DNA of 64,000 nt from Vibrio sp. 99-8-1 (GTDB taxonomy: Bacteria > Pseudomonadota > Gammaproteobacteria > Enterobacterales > Vibrionaceae): the NCBI RefSeq assembly GCF_013114595.1, contig NZ_VTXE01000003.1, positions 124,001 through 188,000 of the forward strand. Direction: 5' to 3'. The notes beneath the pieces were generated by a model. It searched no databases. It saw nothing but the letters and a program-made list of their open reading frames with translations, and was not told where the DNA came from. Positions within the stretch are counted from its first letter, which is position 1, and every line of letters starts with the position of its first letter. The position numbers and the translations under genes were made by a program. This document shows positions 7,446-16,742 of this stretch, piece by piece.

Positions 7446-8536
7446 GTTACCCCAGGTTAGACATTGATTGCACTAAAATTTATCACAATACTAATTTCCT
7501 CTTTAACCAGTTGTCTTTGAAAAAAATATCAGTCACACCAGTTACAAAGGCTTTTCAAGGTCACCCCGTAATCGCTCAGGTTATGATTGACGCTGGTGCA
7601 AAAATGCTTGCGGATTCTAGGTTAGAAAATATTAAAAAAATGATGCAAGCTGGAATTTCTGTTCCGAAGATGTTGATACGCACACCAATGCTTAGTCAAG
7701 CTGCTAGTGTCGTAAGATATTGTGAGATCAGTATGAATACAGAGATTCATACAGTTCAAAGACTATCTGCAGAAGCAAAACAATTAAATATCAACCATGG
7801 CATTATTATCATGGTTGAGCTTGGTGATCTTAGAGAAGGAGTCATGCCTAGCTGCGTCTTTGATTTTATCCATAAAATAATCGCCTTACCCAACATAAAA
7901 ATAAAAGGGATTGGTACTAATCTAGCTTGTCGATATGGTATCGCCCCTGATGATCAAAAAATGGAGCTTCTATCAGACTTAGCCGATGAAATTGAATCTA
8001 AATTTGGACTAAGTTTAGACATCATTTCAGGAGGCAACTCAGCTTCAATTCATTGGGCACTGAACCACACAGGCCGGACTCGGGTGAATAACATTCGAGT
8101 AGGGGAAGCTATTTACTTAGGTTGCGACCCTTTAAAGCAAGAAAAAATCAAAGGTTTATATACCGATGCGATTATTTTAACCGCCGAAGTGATCGAATCT
8201 AAGATTAAGCCATCTTTGCCTTGGGGTTCGCGAGGTTTAAATGCATTTGGAGAAAGCAAAAGCATTTTAAATAAAGGGCTTGTATCACATAACATTCTCG
8301 CATTAGGTCGCCAAGACGTATCAATTTCTGGCCTCAATGCCCCAAAGGGCATGAAAATAATGTCAGCAACCAGTGATCATCTAATCGTTGAAACGTTAGG
8401 CAAACCGTTAGTCGTTGGGCAAAAGGTCGAGTTCAATTTAGATTATAGCGCTCTCTTGTCTTGTATGGCCTCAAGCTGTGTCCATAAATTTTTTAATGGG
8501 GATAACGTTTCAGGAGTTTCACAAAAAGACAAATGA
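7442..8536 (+). CDS. fold-type III PLP enzyme, alanine/ornithine racemase-like (364 aa)
   Basis: The protein starts like the alanine racemase N-terminal barrel: PRLDIDCTKIYHN, then TPVTKAFQGHP with the probable PLP lysine K36. Next come ADSRLENIKKM, IMVELGDLREGV, IKGIGTNLACRYG and SGGNSAS before a C-terminal beta domain. Layout and size resemble ornithine racemase/YhfX-type proteins rather than biosynthetic alanine racemase. The start is GTG at 7442, overlapping the previous TGA, which implies translational coupling. The gene probably racemises an amino acid or an N-acylated amino acid handled by the DUF1611 partner. It overlaps the lipoprotein gene by ATGA. Confidence 0.75.
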   Translation: MSYPRLDIDCTKIYHNTNFLFNQLSLKKISVTPVTKAFQGHPVIAQVMIDAGAKMLADSRLENIKKMMQAGISVPKMLIRTPMLSQAASVVRYCEISMNTEIHTVQRLSAEAKQLNINHGIIIMVELGDLREGVMPSCVFDFIHKIIALPNIKIKGIGTNLACRYGIAPDDQKMELLSDLADEIESKFGLSLDIISGGNSASIHWALNHTGRTRVNNIRVGEAIYLGCDPLKQEKIKGLYTDAIILTAEVIESKIKPSLPWGSRGLNAFGESKSILNKGLVSHNILALGRQDVSISGLNAPKGMKIMSATSDHLIVETLGKPLVVGQKVEFNLDYSALLSCMASSCVHKFFNGDNVSGVSQKDK

Positions 8537-8901
8537 CAAAGTCAAACCTTCTCATAATTCTAGTCACCTTAATGCTTAACGGCTGCCAGTCAAACGCGGT
8601 TCAGTCAAATAAGTTAGCTGACTATAGAGCGACTATTATTTCCAGCATGCTCCCAAAAAAGCTGGGACCCATAACATTGGTAAAAGCAAAAGCAGAATTA
8701 AATAACGTAATATTGGTTTTCACAAAAGAGACATACGTAGATATGAGTAAATTGTTAGAAGGGGTCACCACGGATTATTGCAGCAGGCTAGAAACCCGAC
8801 ATTTACTTAATAACGGTCTCATCTATCAAATCGTCATGTTAGATCCTGAGAATAAAATAGAGTTCATCGGGGTAATATCTCTAGATAAGTGTTCTAGCTA
8901 A
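8533..8901 (+). CDS. small lipoprotein of unknown function (122 aa)
   Basis: A hydrophobic signal sequence ends in a lipobox LNGC with the lipidated cysteine at position 18. The residue after it is Gln, so outer-membrane sorting is expected. The mature part (about 105 residues) has two more cysteines (SLDKCSS at the end, DYCSRLETR near 80) that could form a disulfide. No family is recognised. The start overlaps the racemase stop by four bases (ATGA), which ties it to that operon. A periplasm-facing lipoprotein in a D-amino-acid operon might bind cell-wall-derived ligands, but that is only context. Confidence 0.65.
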   Translation: MTKSNLLIILVTLMLNGCQSNAVQSNKLADYRATIISSMLPKKLGPITLVKAKAELNNVILVFTKETYVDMSKLLEGVTTDYCSRLETRHLLNNGLIYQIVMLDPENKIEFIGVISLDKCSS

Positions 8902-9111
8902 ATGATTGATAATAAGATGAATGAAAACCAATATGAATTATTTAAAGTCCTAAATGACATTGTTTTATTCAGTTTTGAAAAACTGACTCCTTGGGAGCAA
9001 ACTTTCATTTCGGATTTACAGCACAAATCAATAGCAAGGCAACCTATTTCAAATAAACAAGAACAGCTTGTTTTACAAATATTGAAGAAAGCCAATAGAT
9101 TAAAAAGGTAA
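8902..9111 (+). CDS. small conserved-looking protein (69 aa)
   Basis: The ORF begins directly after the lipoprotein stop codon; a second ATG five codons in (8917) is an alternative start. The product contains LTPWEQTFISDL and ISNKQEQLVLQILKKANRL, a pattern found in short helical proteins that contact nucleic acid or partner proteins, and it ends strongly basic. No signal peptide or membrane segment is present. It is probably co-transcribed with the three genes before it. Function unknown. Confidence 0.5.
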   Translation: MIDNKMNENQYELFKVLNDIVLFSFEKLTPWEQTFISDLQHKSIARQPISNKQEQLVLQILKKANRLKR

Positions 9112-9113
9112 TA

Positions 9114-9221
9114 ATGTATCTAGTAATTATATTAGCTAAGTTTATATTTTCCTTTTTCCATTGCATCGCAGCTTATAATGGGACAAAAGTGAGCTACACA
9201 GCGCTTCATTTCAGGTGTTGA
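9114..9221 (+). CDS. possible 35-aa hydrophobic peptide
   Basis: ATG at 9114, two bases after the previous stop, with AAAAAGG five bases upstream. It encodes a single hydrophobic segment (MYLVIILAKFIFSFFHCIA) and a short polar tail. The reading frame ends inside the operon's terminal hairpin. It could be a small membrane protein ending the operon or a chance ORF. Codon evidence is too short to decide. Confidence 0.3.
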   Translation: MYLVIILAKFIFSFFHCIAAYNGTKVSYTALHFRC

Positions 9222-9237
9222 AGATGAAATGAAGCGC
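9201..9237. terminator. stem-loop between convergent genes
   Basis: GCGCTTCATTTCA (9201-9213) pairs perfectly with TGAAATGAAGCGC (9225-9237). It lies between the rightward operon and the leftward SDR gene and can serve both directions. The T-tract is weak. Confidence 0.6.
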
Positions 9238-9267
9238 AGAAGGTTTGTTTCATCATTTAACAGAACG

Positions 9268-9954
9268 TTACCATGGAATAGCAGAACCGTCATAGTTAAT
9301 GAAATGACCGCTCATTGACGACTCGCTAGCCTCGATTACTTTCATGAGGCCCTCAGCAGATGTAAGGGTATCAATCAGTGCGTTTGGCCCACCCATCTCT
9401 GTTTGTACCCAGCCGGGGTGAAGTGCGAGAACGGTAAAGCCTTGAGAAGTTAAGTCGTTGCTCAAGCTTTTTACCACCGAGTTTAACGCGGCTTTTGAGG
9501 AACGATAGATGTACCCGCCACCTGATGTGTTCTCAGCTATGCTACCAACTTTCGATGACAGACAGGCAATTTTCTTTGTTTGACCCTGTCTGAGCGCACT
9601 TAAAAATGCTTCCACCAACTTTAAAGGCGCGATAGTGTTGATTTCAAAAACTCGACGCCACTCATCTACATCGGTGTTTCCCAAGTCGTAGCCTTTTGGG
9701 CCGTAGTAGCCCGCGTTATTAATCAACAAATCAATGCTGTCGATGGAGGCTGCTATCTTTTGAACAGAAGGGTAATCTGTCACATCAAGTTCCACACAGG
9801 ATAAATTGCAGTGCTTTGTTTGTAGTTCCAAAAGTGATTTTGAAGAGTCGGCATTCCGGTATGTAGCGTAGACGGTGTGTCCAGCCTGTAAATAGAGTTG
9901 AGTTAAGCTCAAACCTATTCCTCGGTTAGCTCCTGTAATAAATATGACGCTCAT
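9268..9954 (-). CDS. short-chain dehydrogenase/reductase (228 aa)
   Basis: A classical SDR: cofactor motif TGANRGIG (residues 7-14), ELDVTD, LLINNAG, active-site CLSSKVGS serine, and YRSSKAALN supplying the YxxxK pair. The ending LALHPGWVQTEMGGPNA resembles C-factor/CsgA-like SDRs. It is cytosolic and uses NAD(P)H; the substrate is unknown. It stands alone, with its promoter in 9955-10226. Nothing unusual in the catalytic set. Confidence 0.9.
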   Translation of the reverse strand: MSVIFITGANRGIGLSLTQLYLQAGHTVYATYRNADSSKSLLELQTKHCNLSCVELDVTDYPSVQKIAASIDSIDLLINNAGYYGPKGYDLGNTDVDEWRRVFEINTIAPLKLVEAFLSALRQGQTKKIACLSSKVGSIAENTSGGGYIYRSSKAALNSVVKSLSNDLTSQGFTVLALHPGWVQTEMGGPNALIDTLTSAEGLMKVIEASESSMSGHFINYDGSAIPW

Positions 9955-10156
9955 AGTCGTTCCTTAGTGTGGTGATACTGCTTAATTTTGATCACTTAGT
10001 ATGAAAAGAGCAATGACCAACTCGCTACTCAGCGACATTGCTATAAAAAGTATGACTGCACAATAGAGCCGTAGAATGACGACACTCAAGATGAAACCTT
10101 TAAAAAGGTCTTTTAGCAGCATAAGTGAGGTAACTTATTTATTTTAAAATGTTTTT

Positions 10157-10199
10157 GGGCACTTCGGAGTTACGAAGTGCCCATGGTGAAGGTTCTGGA
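10157..10199 (-). repeat. dispersed palindromic repeat, copy 1
   Basis: Read on the minus strand, this 43-bp stretch matches 60014-60056 (plus strand) at 37 of 43 positions by hand alignment. Shared blocks are TCCAGAACCTTCAC, GGCACTT, GTAACTC and AAGTGCCC. The GGGCACTTCG/CGAAGTGCCC arms form a hairpin, so it may also act as the terminator of the DLH gene. Confidence 0.65.
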
Positions 10200-10226
10200 T
10201 AGAGCTAAGTTCGGTAGCATTACCCT

Positions 10227-11135
10227 TTAAGAAAGTTGCTTAGTAAAGAACTCAATCGTACGTGTCCATGCTAACTCTGCTTCTTCTTCAGCGTATCGGC
10301 CAGTTGAATCGTTGTGAAAGCCATGATTCACACCATCATAGGTGTAAGCGGTATATTCAGCACCAATCTCTTTGAGTTCTGTCTCATAGTCGGGCCAAGT
10401 TGCATTAACACGTTTATCCAGCCCAGCAAATTGGATAAGCAGTGGTCCTTTCACATTCTTTCTTAAGTCAGGTGCTGCCGGAGTGCCATAAAATGGAACA
10501 CCTGCATCTAGCTGCTCTGGCATTACCGCAGCCAACATATTCACGATATAGCCACCAAAGCAAAACCCAACCGCGCCTAGTTTTCCGTTACTTTTCTCAT
10601 GAGATTTCAAAAAGTTCGCGGCGGCTATAAAGTCCTCTTCAATGCGCTCTTTTGATAGAGACTTCTGCATCGCTCGACCTTCATCATCATTGCCAGGATA
10701 TCCTCCAAGTGAATGAAGTGCATCCGGTGCAAACGCAATAAACCCAGCCGACGCGAGTCGTCGTGCCACATCCTTTATATACGGATTTAGGCCTCTATTT
10801 TCATGAATAACTAATACAACCGGTGCATTCCCTTCTAGCTCTTTTGGTACGACTAAGTAACCACGCCCCTCTCCGTGCCCTTTAGGAGACGGAAAGTTCT
10901 GGTAAGTTGCTTTGATGGAAGGGTCATTGAAAGAGATCTGTTCTGCTTTTGCATAATTAGGAATCAGAGCAGAAGTTAATGTTGTCATGGTTAAGCCAAG
11001 TACAGTCAGGCCTGATAGTCGAGCCATAAACTCTCTTCGATCAATTAGGCCGTGCGCATATTCGTCATACCAATCAAATGCTTCTTGAGGGATAAGCCTA
11101 GTTGATGTTGATTGAGACTCGGTGTTTTTATTCAT
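10227..11135 (-). CDS. dienelactone hydrolase family protein with Tat-type signal
   Basis: An alpha/beta hydrolase with the dienelactone hydrolase set: VIHENRGLNPYI (Glu of the oxyanion loop), the cysteine nucleophile in GAVGFCFGGYI, Asp in FAGLDKRVNA and His in GVNHGFHN. The N-terminus has DRREFMARLSG and a hydrophobic run ending PNYAKA, a twin-arginine signal, so export to the periplasm is likely. The chosen ATG (11135) has AAGGAAAA before it; the longer frame from 11204 adds 23 residues without such a site. The substrate could be a lactone or ester. It lies 82 bases after the higA stop codon and is probably an independent unit. Confidence 0.85.
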   Translation of the reverse strand: MNKNTESQSTSTRLIPQEAFDWYDEYAHGLIDRREFMARLSGLTVLGLTMTTLTSALIPNYAKAEQISFNDPSIKATYQNFPSPKGHGEGRGYLVVPKELEGNAPVVLVIHENRGLNPYIKDVARRLASAGFIAFAPDALHSLGGYPGNDDEGRAMQKSLSKERIEEDFIAAANFLKSHEKSNGKLGAVGFCFGGYIVNMLAAVMPEQLDAGVPFYGTPAAPDLRKNVKGPLLIQFAGLDKRVNATWPDYETELKEIGAEYTAYTYDGVNHGFHNDSTGRYAEEEAELAWTRTIEFFTKQLS

Positions 11136-11217
11136 AACTTTTCCTTGTTGTGAGTTGTTGAGCAAATTAACTATAGTAGAAAAAGAACGAATTTGAACGA
11201 TCAATCAATTTTATTAC

Positions 11218-11529
11218 TTATATCTCCAACTCAAAATGAGTACCATCCGGCATTCTAACATCGATGCTCATTTCACCTCCCATCGCAGCAACATATCGCT
11301 GAATGGTCTCAAGTTTTGCCTTTGCGCTTGAGTTCTCTAGATTCGAGATAGTGGGCTGCTTAACGTGCATCAATTTTGCCATATCCGCTTGAGTTAGTTT
11401 TTGGTTGTCGCGAAGCTCTGACAAGCGAATACTCGCCACTATCGCTCTCGCTTTGTGTTTGGCTTGAACTAAAGCCTCAGGAGACATCAACGAATCCAAC
11501 TCGTCTAGAGGTCGGCTTTTGCTAGTCAT
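11218..11529 (-). CDS. higA: HigA-type antitoxin, XRE helix-turn-helix (103 aa)
   Basis: The helix-turn-helix NQKLTQADMAKLMHVKQPTISNLE lies mid-protein (about residues 41-65), typical of HigA/XRE antitoxins. The C-terminus (AAMGGEMSIDVRMPDG) matches the group paired with Gp49-like toxins. The gene begins one base after the toxin stop. It should neutralise the toxin and repress the shared promoter at 11905-11934. Confidence 0.85.
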   Translation of the reverse strand: MTSKSRPLDELDSLMSPEALVQAKHKARAIVASIRLSELRDNQKLTQADMAKLMHVKQPTISNLENSSAKAKLETIQRYVAAMGGEMSIDVRMPDGTHFELEI

Positions 11530-11530
11530 G

Positions 11531-11875
11531 TTATTCTCCTTTCAAGTGATTGCCGAATTCTTGATCGGCAATCTTAATTTGTTGTTTATAAAACTGTTTA
11601 TCATTAATTCCTGTTTTGTCACCTGCACAGAGAATGATGCCAGTTCGTTGAGGATCAAATGCAAAAAAAATGCGTAATGGTCTGCCTTTGCTTTGCACTC
11701 GAAGTTCCTTCATATTGCGATACTTGGAACCATACAGGCTATCCACCCGTGGTCTTCCTAAGTTAGGGCCTTCTAATTTCAATACTTCGAGGTAAGCGCG
11801 GACTTCTATTTTATCCGTTTCATCTAACTCTCTGAACCACTCAGTGAAGGGTGTTCTCGTTGATATGTTAAACAT
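11531..11875 (-). CDS. higB: HigB-type toxin, phage Gp49-like/RelE superfamily (114 aa)
   Basis: The toxin matches the Gp49-like HigB group: FTEWFRELDETDKIEVRAYLEVLKLEG is cut here to its start FTEWFRELDE, then RVDSLYGSKYRNMKELRV and RPLRIFFAFDPQRTGIILCAGDK. Members are mRNA interferases acting on the ribosome. Gene order toxin-then-antitoxin is that of higBA. The start is preceded by the palindromic operator region. It could stabilise this stretch of chromosome or act in stress or phage response. Confidence 0.85.
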   Translation of the reverse strand: MFNISTRTPFTEWFRELDETDKIEVRAYLEVLKLEGPNLGRPRVDSLYGSKYRNMKELRVQSKGRPLRIFFAFDPQRTGIILCAGDKTGINDKQFYKQQIKIADQEFGNHLKGE

Positions 11876-11904
11876 AGTAAGTTATTAACTCTTTGCGTGA
11901 ACTG

Positions 11905-11934
11905 AGTATAGATTACAGTCTATATAGACTGCAA
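11905..11934 (-). promoter_or_regulatory. higBA promoter with palindromic operator
   Basis: On the minus strand -35 TTGCAG (11929-11934) and -10 TATACT (11905-11910) are 18 bp apart. The spacer overlaps a perfect 16-bp palindrome CAGTCTATATAGACTG (11916-11931). Its position would block RNA polymerase when bound by HigA. Sites are seen; autorepression is the family norm. Confidence 0.75.
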
Positions 11935-12103
11935 CCTATATCATCTGGCATTTGTTTTTTTGCACAAAAAGCAGGAAACTCATGGTTAAAAAGAATTTGA
12001 AAGGAACTCCGGTAAGCATTTCAGTGCAGACGGAATCCAAGTGGTGATAGACGTTTTTAAATAAGCTTATGAAACGGTAGTGATTTCAACGTATTCTTGA
12101 GTA

Positions 12104-12152
12104 TAAAAAAGAGGTGACAAAACTCGATAGTTATCGGTGTTGTCACCTTTTT
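12104..12152. terminator. bidirectional terminator
   Basis: GGTGACAA (12113-12120) pairs with TTGTCACC (12140-12147). An A-tract lies before and TTTTT after, so the hairpin has a T-tract in both directions. It ends the leftward ABC exporter transcript. The rest of 11935-12103 shows no gene. Confidence 0.75.
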
Positions 12153-12185
12153 GGGCTTTTATCGGCGGTTAGCCGTTCAACGCCA

Positions 12186-14018
12186 CTAATCCGAGATGAA
12201 ACCACCGGTTTGGTGCGCCCATAACTGAGCATAAATACCGTCGCCATGGATCAGCTCTTGGTGTGTGCCTTGCTCAACCACTTGACCTTTATCCAGCACA
12301 ATTAATCTGTCCATCGCGGCAATGGTAGACAAACGGTGGGCAATGGCGATAACGGTTTTGCCTTCCATAAGCTCGTTAAGACTCTCTTGGATAGCAGACT
12401 CAACTTCGGAATCTAGGGCAGAGGTTGCCTCATCCAGAATCAACAGTGGTGCATCTTTTAACAGAACACGAGAAATAGCGACACGCTGACGCTGTCCGCC
12501 GGATAGCTTAACCCCTCGTTCTCCCACTTGAGCATCATAGCCACGGTTACCATGCGGATCAGTCAAGGTTTCGATAAACTCATGGGCTTGTGCCTGTGTG
12601 GTCGCTTTTATCAACTGCTGCTCAGTTGCGTCAGGGTTACCATACAAAATGTTCTCGCGTATGGAGCGGTGCAGCAATGACGTATCTTGCGTGACCATAC
12701 CTATGTTACTGCGTAGCGAATCTTGAGTGACATCCGAGATAACTTGCCCGTCTATCTTAATATTACCGCTCTCCACATCATGAAAACGCAACAGCAGATT
12801 CACCAGAGTGGATTTGCCGGCACCTGAGCGACCAACCAAACCGACTTTTTCGCCCGGTTTGATGTTTAGGTTAAGGTTGCTAATGACACCTTTATCTTTT
12901 TCACCGTAGTGGAAGCTTACATTGTCAAACTCAATCGCCCCTTTTTCTACATTCAGAGGTTGCGCGTTGGTTTTATCTTTAATATCAATAGGTTTTGATA
13001 GGGTAGACATACCATCAACCACGGTGCCCATGTTCTCAAACAGGGCTCCGACTTCCCACATGATCCACATCGACATGCCGTTAAGACGCAACGCCAAGCT
13101 GATAGCAATCGCGATCGCGCCTATGGTGATTGCGCTTTGCATCCATAAGTAGATGGAAATAGAAGCAATAGAGAACACCAAGACATAGTTGGTAATTTCT
13201 ACGCTGATATTAAAACCCGTCACCAGACGCATTTGTCTATGTACGGTATCGAGAAAACCATCCATCCCTTCTTCGGCGTACTCGGTCTCTCTTTTGCTGT
13301 GGGAGAAGAGTTTTACAGTGGTGATGTTGGTGTAGCTGTCAACAATACGCCCAGTCATCAATGAGCGGGCATCTGCCTGTTCAGAAGAGACCGCTTTCAA
13401 TCTTGGAACAAAATATATCTGAATGGCGACATAAGCGGCCAGCCAAACCAGCATAGGCATCATTAAGCGCCAGTCGGCCTGCGCCAGCATCACGACAATT
13501 GCGGTGAAATAGACAATGACATAAACAAACACATCGGCAGTTTTCATAACCGTTTCACGTACGGCTAATGATGTTTGCATTACTTTGGTCGCAACCCTAC
13601 CTGCAAAATCATCTTGGTAGAATGACAAGCTCTGTTTCAACAGGTAACGATGCGCTAACCAACGAATCGACATTGGGTAGTTGCCTAATAAACTTTGGTG
13701 GATCAACAGGGAATAGACAGTAATCAATATCGGCATCACAACCAAAAGCACAATTCCTACGCCCCAAAGTGTGCTGCTGTTCTCTTCTAAGAAAGTGTCG
13801 GGGTTACTGCTGGAGAGCCAATCTACCAATTGCCCCATAAACCCAAAGAGAGAAACCTCAATAATGGCGACAATGGTGCTAAGCAGTGCCATCAACAGTA
13901 ATGGCTTCTCAAACCCTTTTGTGTAATGTCGACAAAAGGCGTAGATCCCTGTTGGCGGTTGTTCGGGTTCTTGTTGTGGGAAAGCTTTTGTTAAGCCTTC
14001 AAAGAATTTGTACATCAT
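12186..14018 (-). CDS. ABC exporter, fused membrane and ATPase domains (610 aa)
   Basis: Six membrane segments in the first 340 residues are followed by a nucleotide-binding domain with Walker A GRSGAGKST, Q-loop GMVTQDTSLL, signature LSGGQRQRVA and Walker B LLILDEATSALD, plus the AHRLST histidine switch. It is a homodimer or half-heterodimer exporter of the MsbA/multidrug type. The ATG at 14018 follows AAAGGA by five bases; an upstream ATG (14042) has no ribosome site. A bidirectional terminator follows the gene. The substrate is unknown. No partner half-transporter is nearby, so a homodimer is likely. Confidence 0.88.
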   Translation of the reverse strand: MMYKFFEGLTKAFPQQEPEQPPTGIYAFCRHYTKGFEKPLLLMALLSTIVAIIEVSLFGFMGQLVDWLSSSNPDTFLEENSSTLWGVGIVLLVVMPILITVYSLLIHQSLLGNYPMSIRWLAHRYLLKQSLSFYQDDFAGRVATKVMQTSLAVRETVMKTADVFVYVIVYFTAIVVMLAQADWRLMMPMLVWLAAYVAIQIYFVPRLKAVSSEQADARSLMTGRIVDSYTNITTVKLFSHSKRETEYAEEGMDGFLDTVHRQMRLVTGFNISVEITNYVLVFSIASISIYLWMQSAITIGAIAIAISLALRLNGMSMWIMWEVGALFENMGTVVDGMSTLSKPIDIKDKTNAQPLNVEKGAIEFDNVSFHYGEKDKGVISNLNLNIKPGEKVGLVGRSGAGKSTLVNLLLRFHDVESGNIKIDGQVISDVTQDSLRSNIGMVTQDTSLLHRSIRENILYGNPDATEQQLIKATTQAQAHEFIETLTDPHGNRGYDAQVGERGVKLSGGQRQRVAISRVLLKDAPLLILDEATSALDSEVESAIQESLNELMEGKTVIAIAHRLSTIAAMDRLIVLDKGQVVEQGTHQELIHGDGIYAQLWAHQTGGFISD

Positions 14019-14303
14019 TATTATCCTTTGTTTTCCCTCCACGATTAGCGCATTTGCTAATTAAGGTTGAATATGAAAAAGAGTGATTAGGAGGGGATAA
14101 TAACTTACCGCATATAACAATAAAATAACACTATTTAGTGATGAGATTCACATATTAGTGGTGCAGAAAAGAGAATGCGAACAGAACAAGCAGAACCGGA
14201 TAACAACAGCAGGGGATAGCCGTGAATGTTAACAATAAACGCCCTTCTTTAGTGTTAAGAGCGTTTGTTGTTTATAGCAGATATTGAACAGCCTATTGGA
14301 AGG

Positions 14304-15152
14304 TTATTTTTTCCAATGTTGAGCATGAAACTGAATATGATCCGCGATAAAGGTAGAGATAAAGAAATAGCTATGATCGTAACCGGGCTGCATTCTTATC
14401 GTCATTGGGTAGGCGGTTTTTTTAACAACTGCGGCCAATAGCTCGGTTTTTAGTTGGTTCTGTAAGAAGTCATCTTTATCACCTTGATCAACCAGTGCAG
14501 GAACGGCAGTGTCTTGAAACGACGCCATTAACTTACAACTGTCGTAGTTTTCCCACTCTTGGCGATTGTTGCCTAAATAGTGGCTAAAGGCTTTTTGTCC
14601 CCACGGAACAGCGATAGGGTTGACGATTGGACTAAACGCAGAAACCGATGAGTATCGCTGAGGGTTTCGTAGCGCAATCATCAGCGCACCATGACCCCCC
14701 ATAGAATGACCACTAATAGCACGCTGATCAGAAACCGGAAAGTTCGCTTCGATCACGTCTGGGAGTTCATTAACGATAAAGTCGTACATATGGTAATGTT
14801 TGTTCCACGGCGATTCCGTGGCATTAACATAAAACCCTGCTCCTAGGCCAAAATCGTATGCGCCTTCCGCATCATCGGGAACATCATCACCTCTTGGGCT
14901 AGTATCTGCGGCGACGATAGCAATGCCGTGCTCTGCGGCCGATTTAAATGCGCCAGCCTTTTGCATAAAGTTCTCATCGCTACAAGTGAGTCCTGATAGC
15001 CAGTACATAACGGGAACGGGAGTCTCTTGGCTTGCATTCTCCGGTAAAAAAATAGCGAAACGAGTGGTGCCATTTAATGACTTGGAGTGAAAGGTATATT
15101 GTTTGTGCCAACCGCCAGCAACTTTAGCTTGGCTGATGTTTTCAATGCTCAT
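14304..15152 (-). CDS. fghA: S-formylglutathione hydrolase
   Basis: An esterase-D-type alpha/beta hydrolase of 282 residues, the family's usual length. The Ser nucleophile is in ISGHSMGGHGALMI, the Asp in VDQGDKDDFL and the His in PGYDHSYFFI. It hydrolyses S-formylglutathione to formate and glutathione, the second step of formaldehyde detoxification. It follows the frmA/adhC gene after 108 bases that hold a hairpin (15174-15201), so it is probably co-transcribed, perhaps at a lower level. Confidence 0.92.
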   Translation of the reverse strand: MSIENISQAKVAGGWHKQYTFHSKSLNGTTRFAIFLPENASQETPVPVMYWLSGLTCSDENFMQKAGAFKSAAEHGIAIVAADTSPRGDDVPDDAEGAYDFGLGAGFYVNATESPWNKHYHMYDFIVNELPDVIEANFPVSDQRAISGHSMGGHGALMIALRNPQRYSSVSAFSPIVNPIAVPWGQKAFSHYLGNNRQEWENYDSCKLMASFQDTAVPALVDQGDKDDFLQNQLKTELLAAVVKKTAYPMTIRMQPGYDHSYFFISTFIADHIQFHAQHWKK

Positions 15153-15173
15153 TTAGTTCACCTAAATAAATAG

Positions 15174-15201
15174 AGACGCCTTAGATTAAACCAAGGCGTC
15201 T
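15174..15201 (-). terminator. intergenic hairpin inside the frmA-fghA unit
   Basis: AGACGCCTT (15174-15182) pairs with AAGGCGTCT (15193-15201). On the minus strand only CTATTTATTT follows, so termination would be partial. It may lower fghA relative to frmA or protect the frmA mRNA end. Confidence 0.45.
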
Positions 15202-15260
15202 AGGTTAGAGGTGCAAGATGCTTGCAAGCTTACTTTTAGTAGTACTGCCTTTCAAAGCGA

Positions 15261-16403
<1,143 letters not shown>

Positions 16404-16593
16404 TTAAAATCTTTGGAATGAAAACTTAAGCGTAGTCGATTTTTCTCGACTCACTCAACGGTGAATACAGTATATTTCTTTGCGAAAGAATGATAATCGG
16501 CCTAAATGGTAAATTATTTTTACTCAGTGGTAACAATCGGACAGAGCCAGGCTATTCAGAAAAGTCTGTAATTGCTCCATGTTAACTATTGAG

Positions 16594-16612
16594 AATGCAA
16601 ATAATTCGCATT
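16594..16612 (+). promoter_or_regulatory. Fur box 1 upstream of the iron/redox cluster
   Basis: AATGCAAATAATTCGCATT matches the 7-1-7 Fur consensus AATGANAATNATTNTCATT at 17 of 19 positions. The two mismatches are symmetric, leaving a near-palindrome. It lies about 150 bases before the cluster's first gene. Confidence 0.7.
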
Positions 16613-16664
16613 TTATTGATCTGGGACAATGCATTGCATACTCTACCCCTAAAGTGGTATTGTA

Positions 16665-16683
16665 AATGATAATGAATATCAAT
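16665..16683 (+). promoter_or_regulatory. Fur box 2 upstream of the iron/redox cluster
   Basis: AATGATAATGAATATCAAT matches the Fur consensus at 17 of 19 positions. It ends 59 bases before the GTG start at 16743 and probably overlaps the promoter or transcription start. Together with box 1 it indicates repression by Fe-Fur. Confidence 0.8.
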
Positions 16684-16742
16684 AGCATGTGCGAATTGAT
16701 ATCATAACGTTAATAAATGCCCAAGAAAACAAAGGATTAGTC

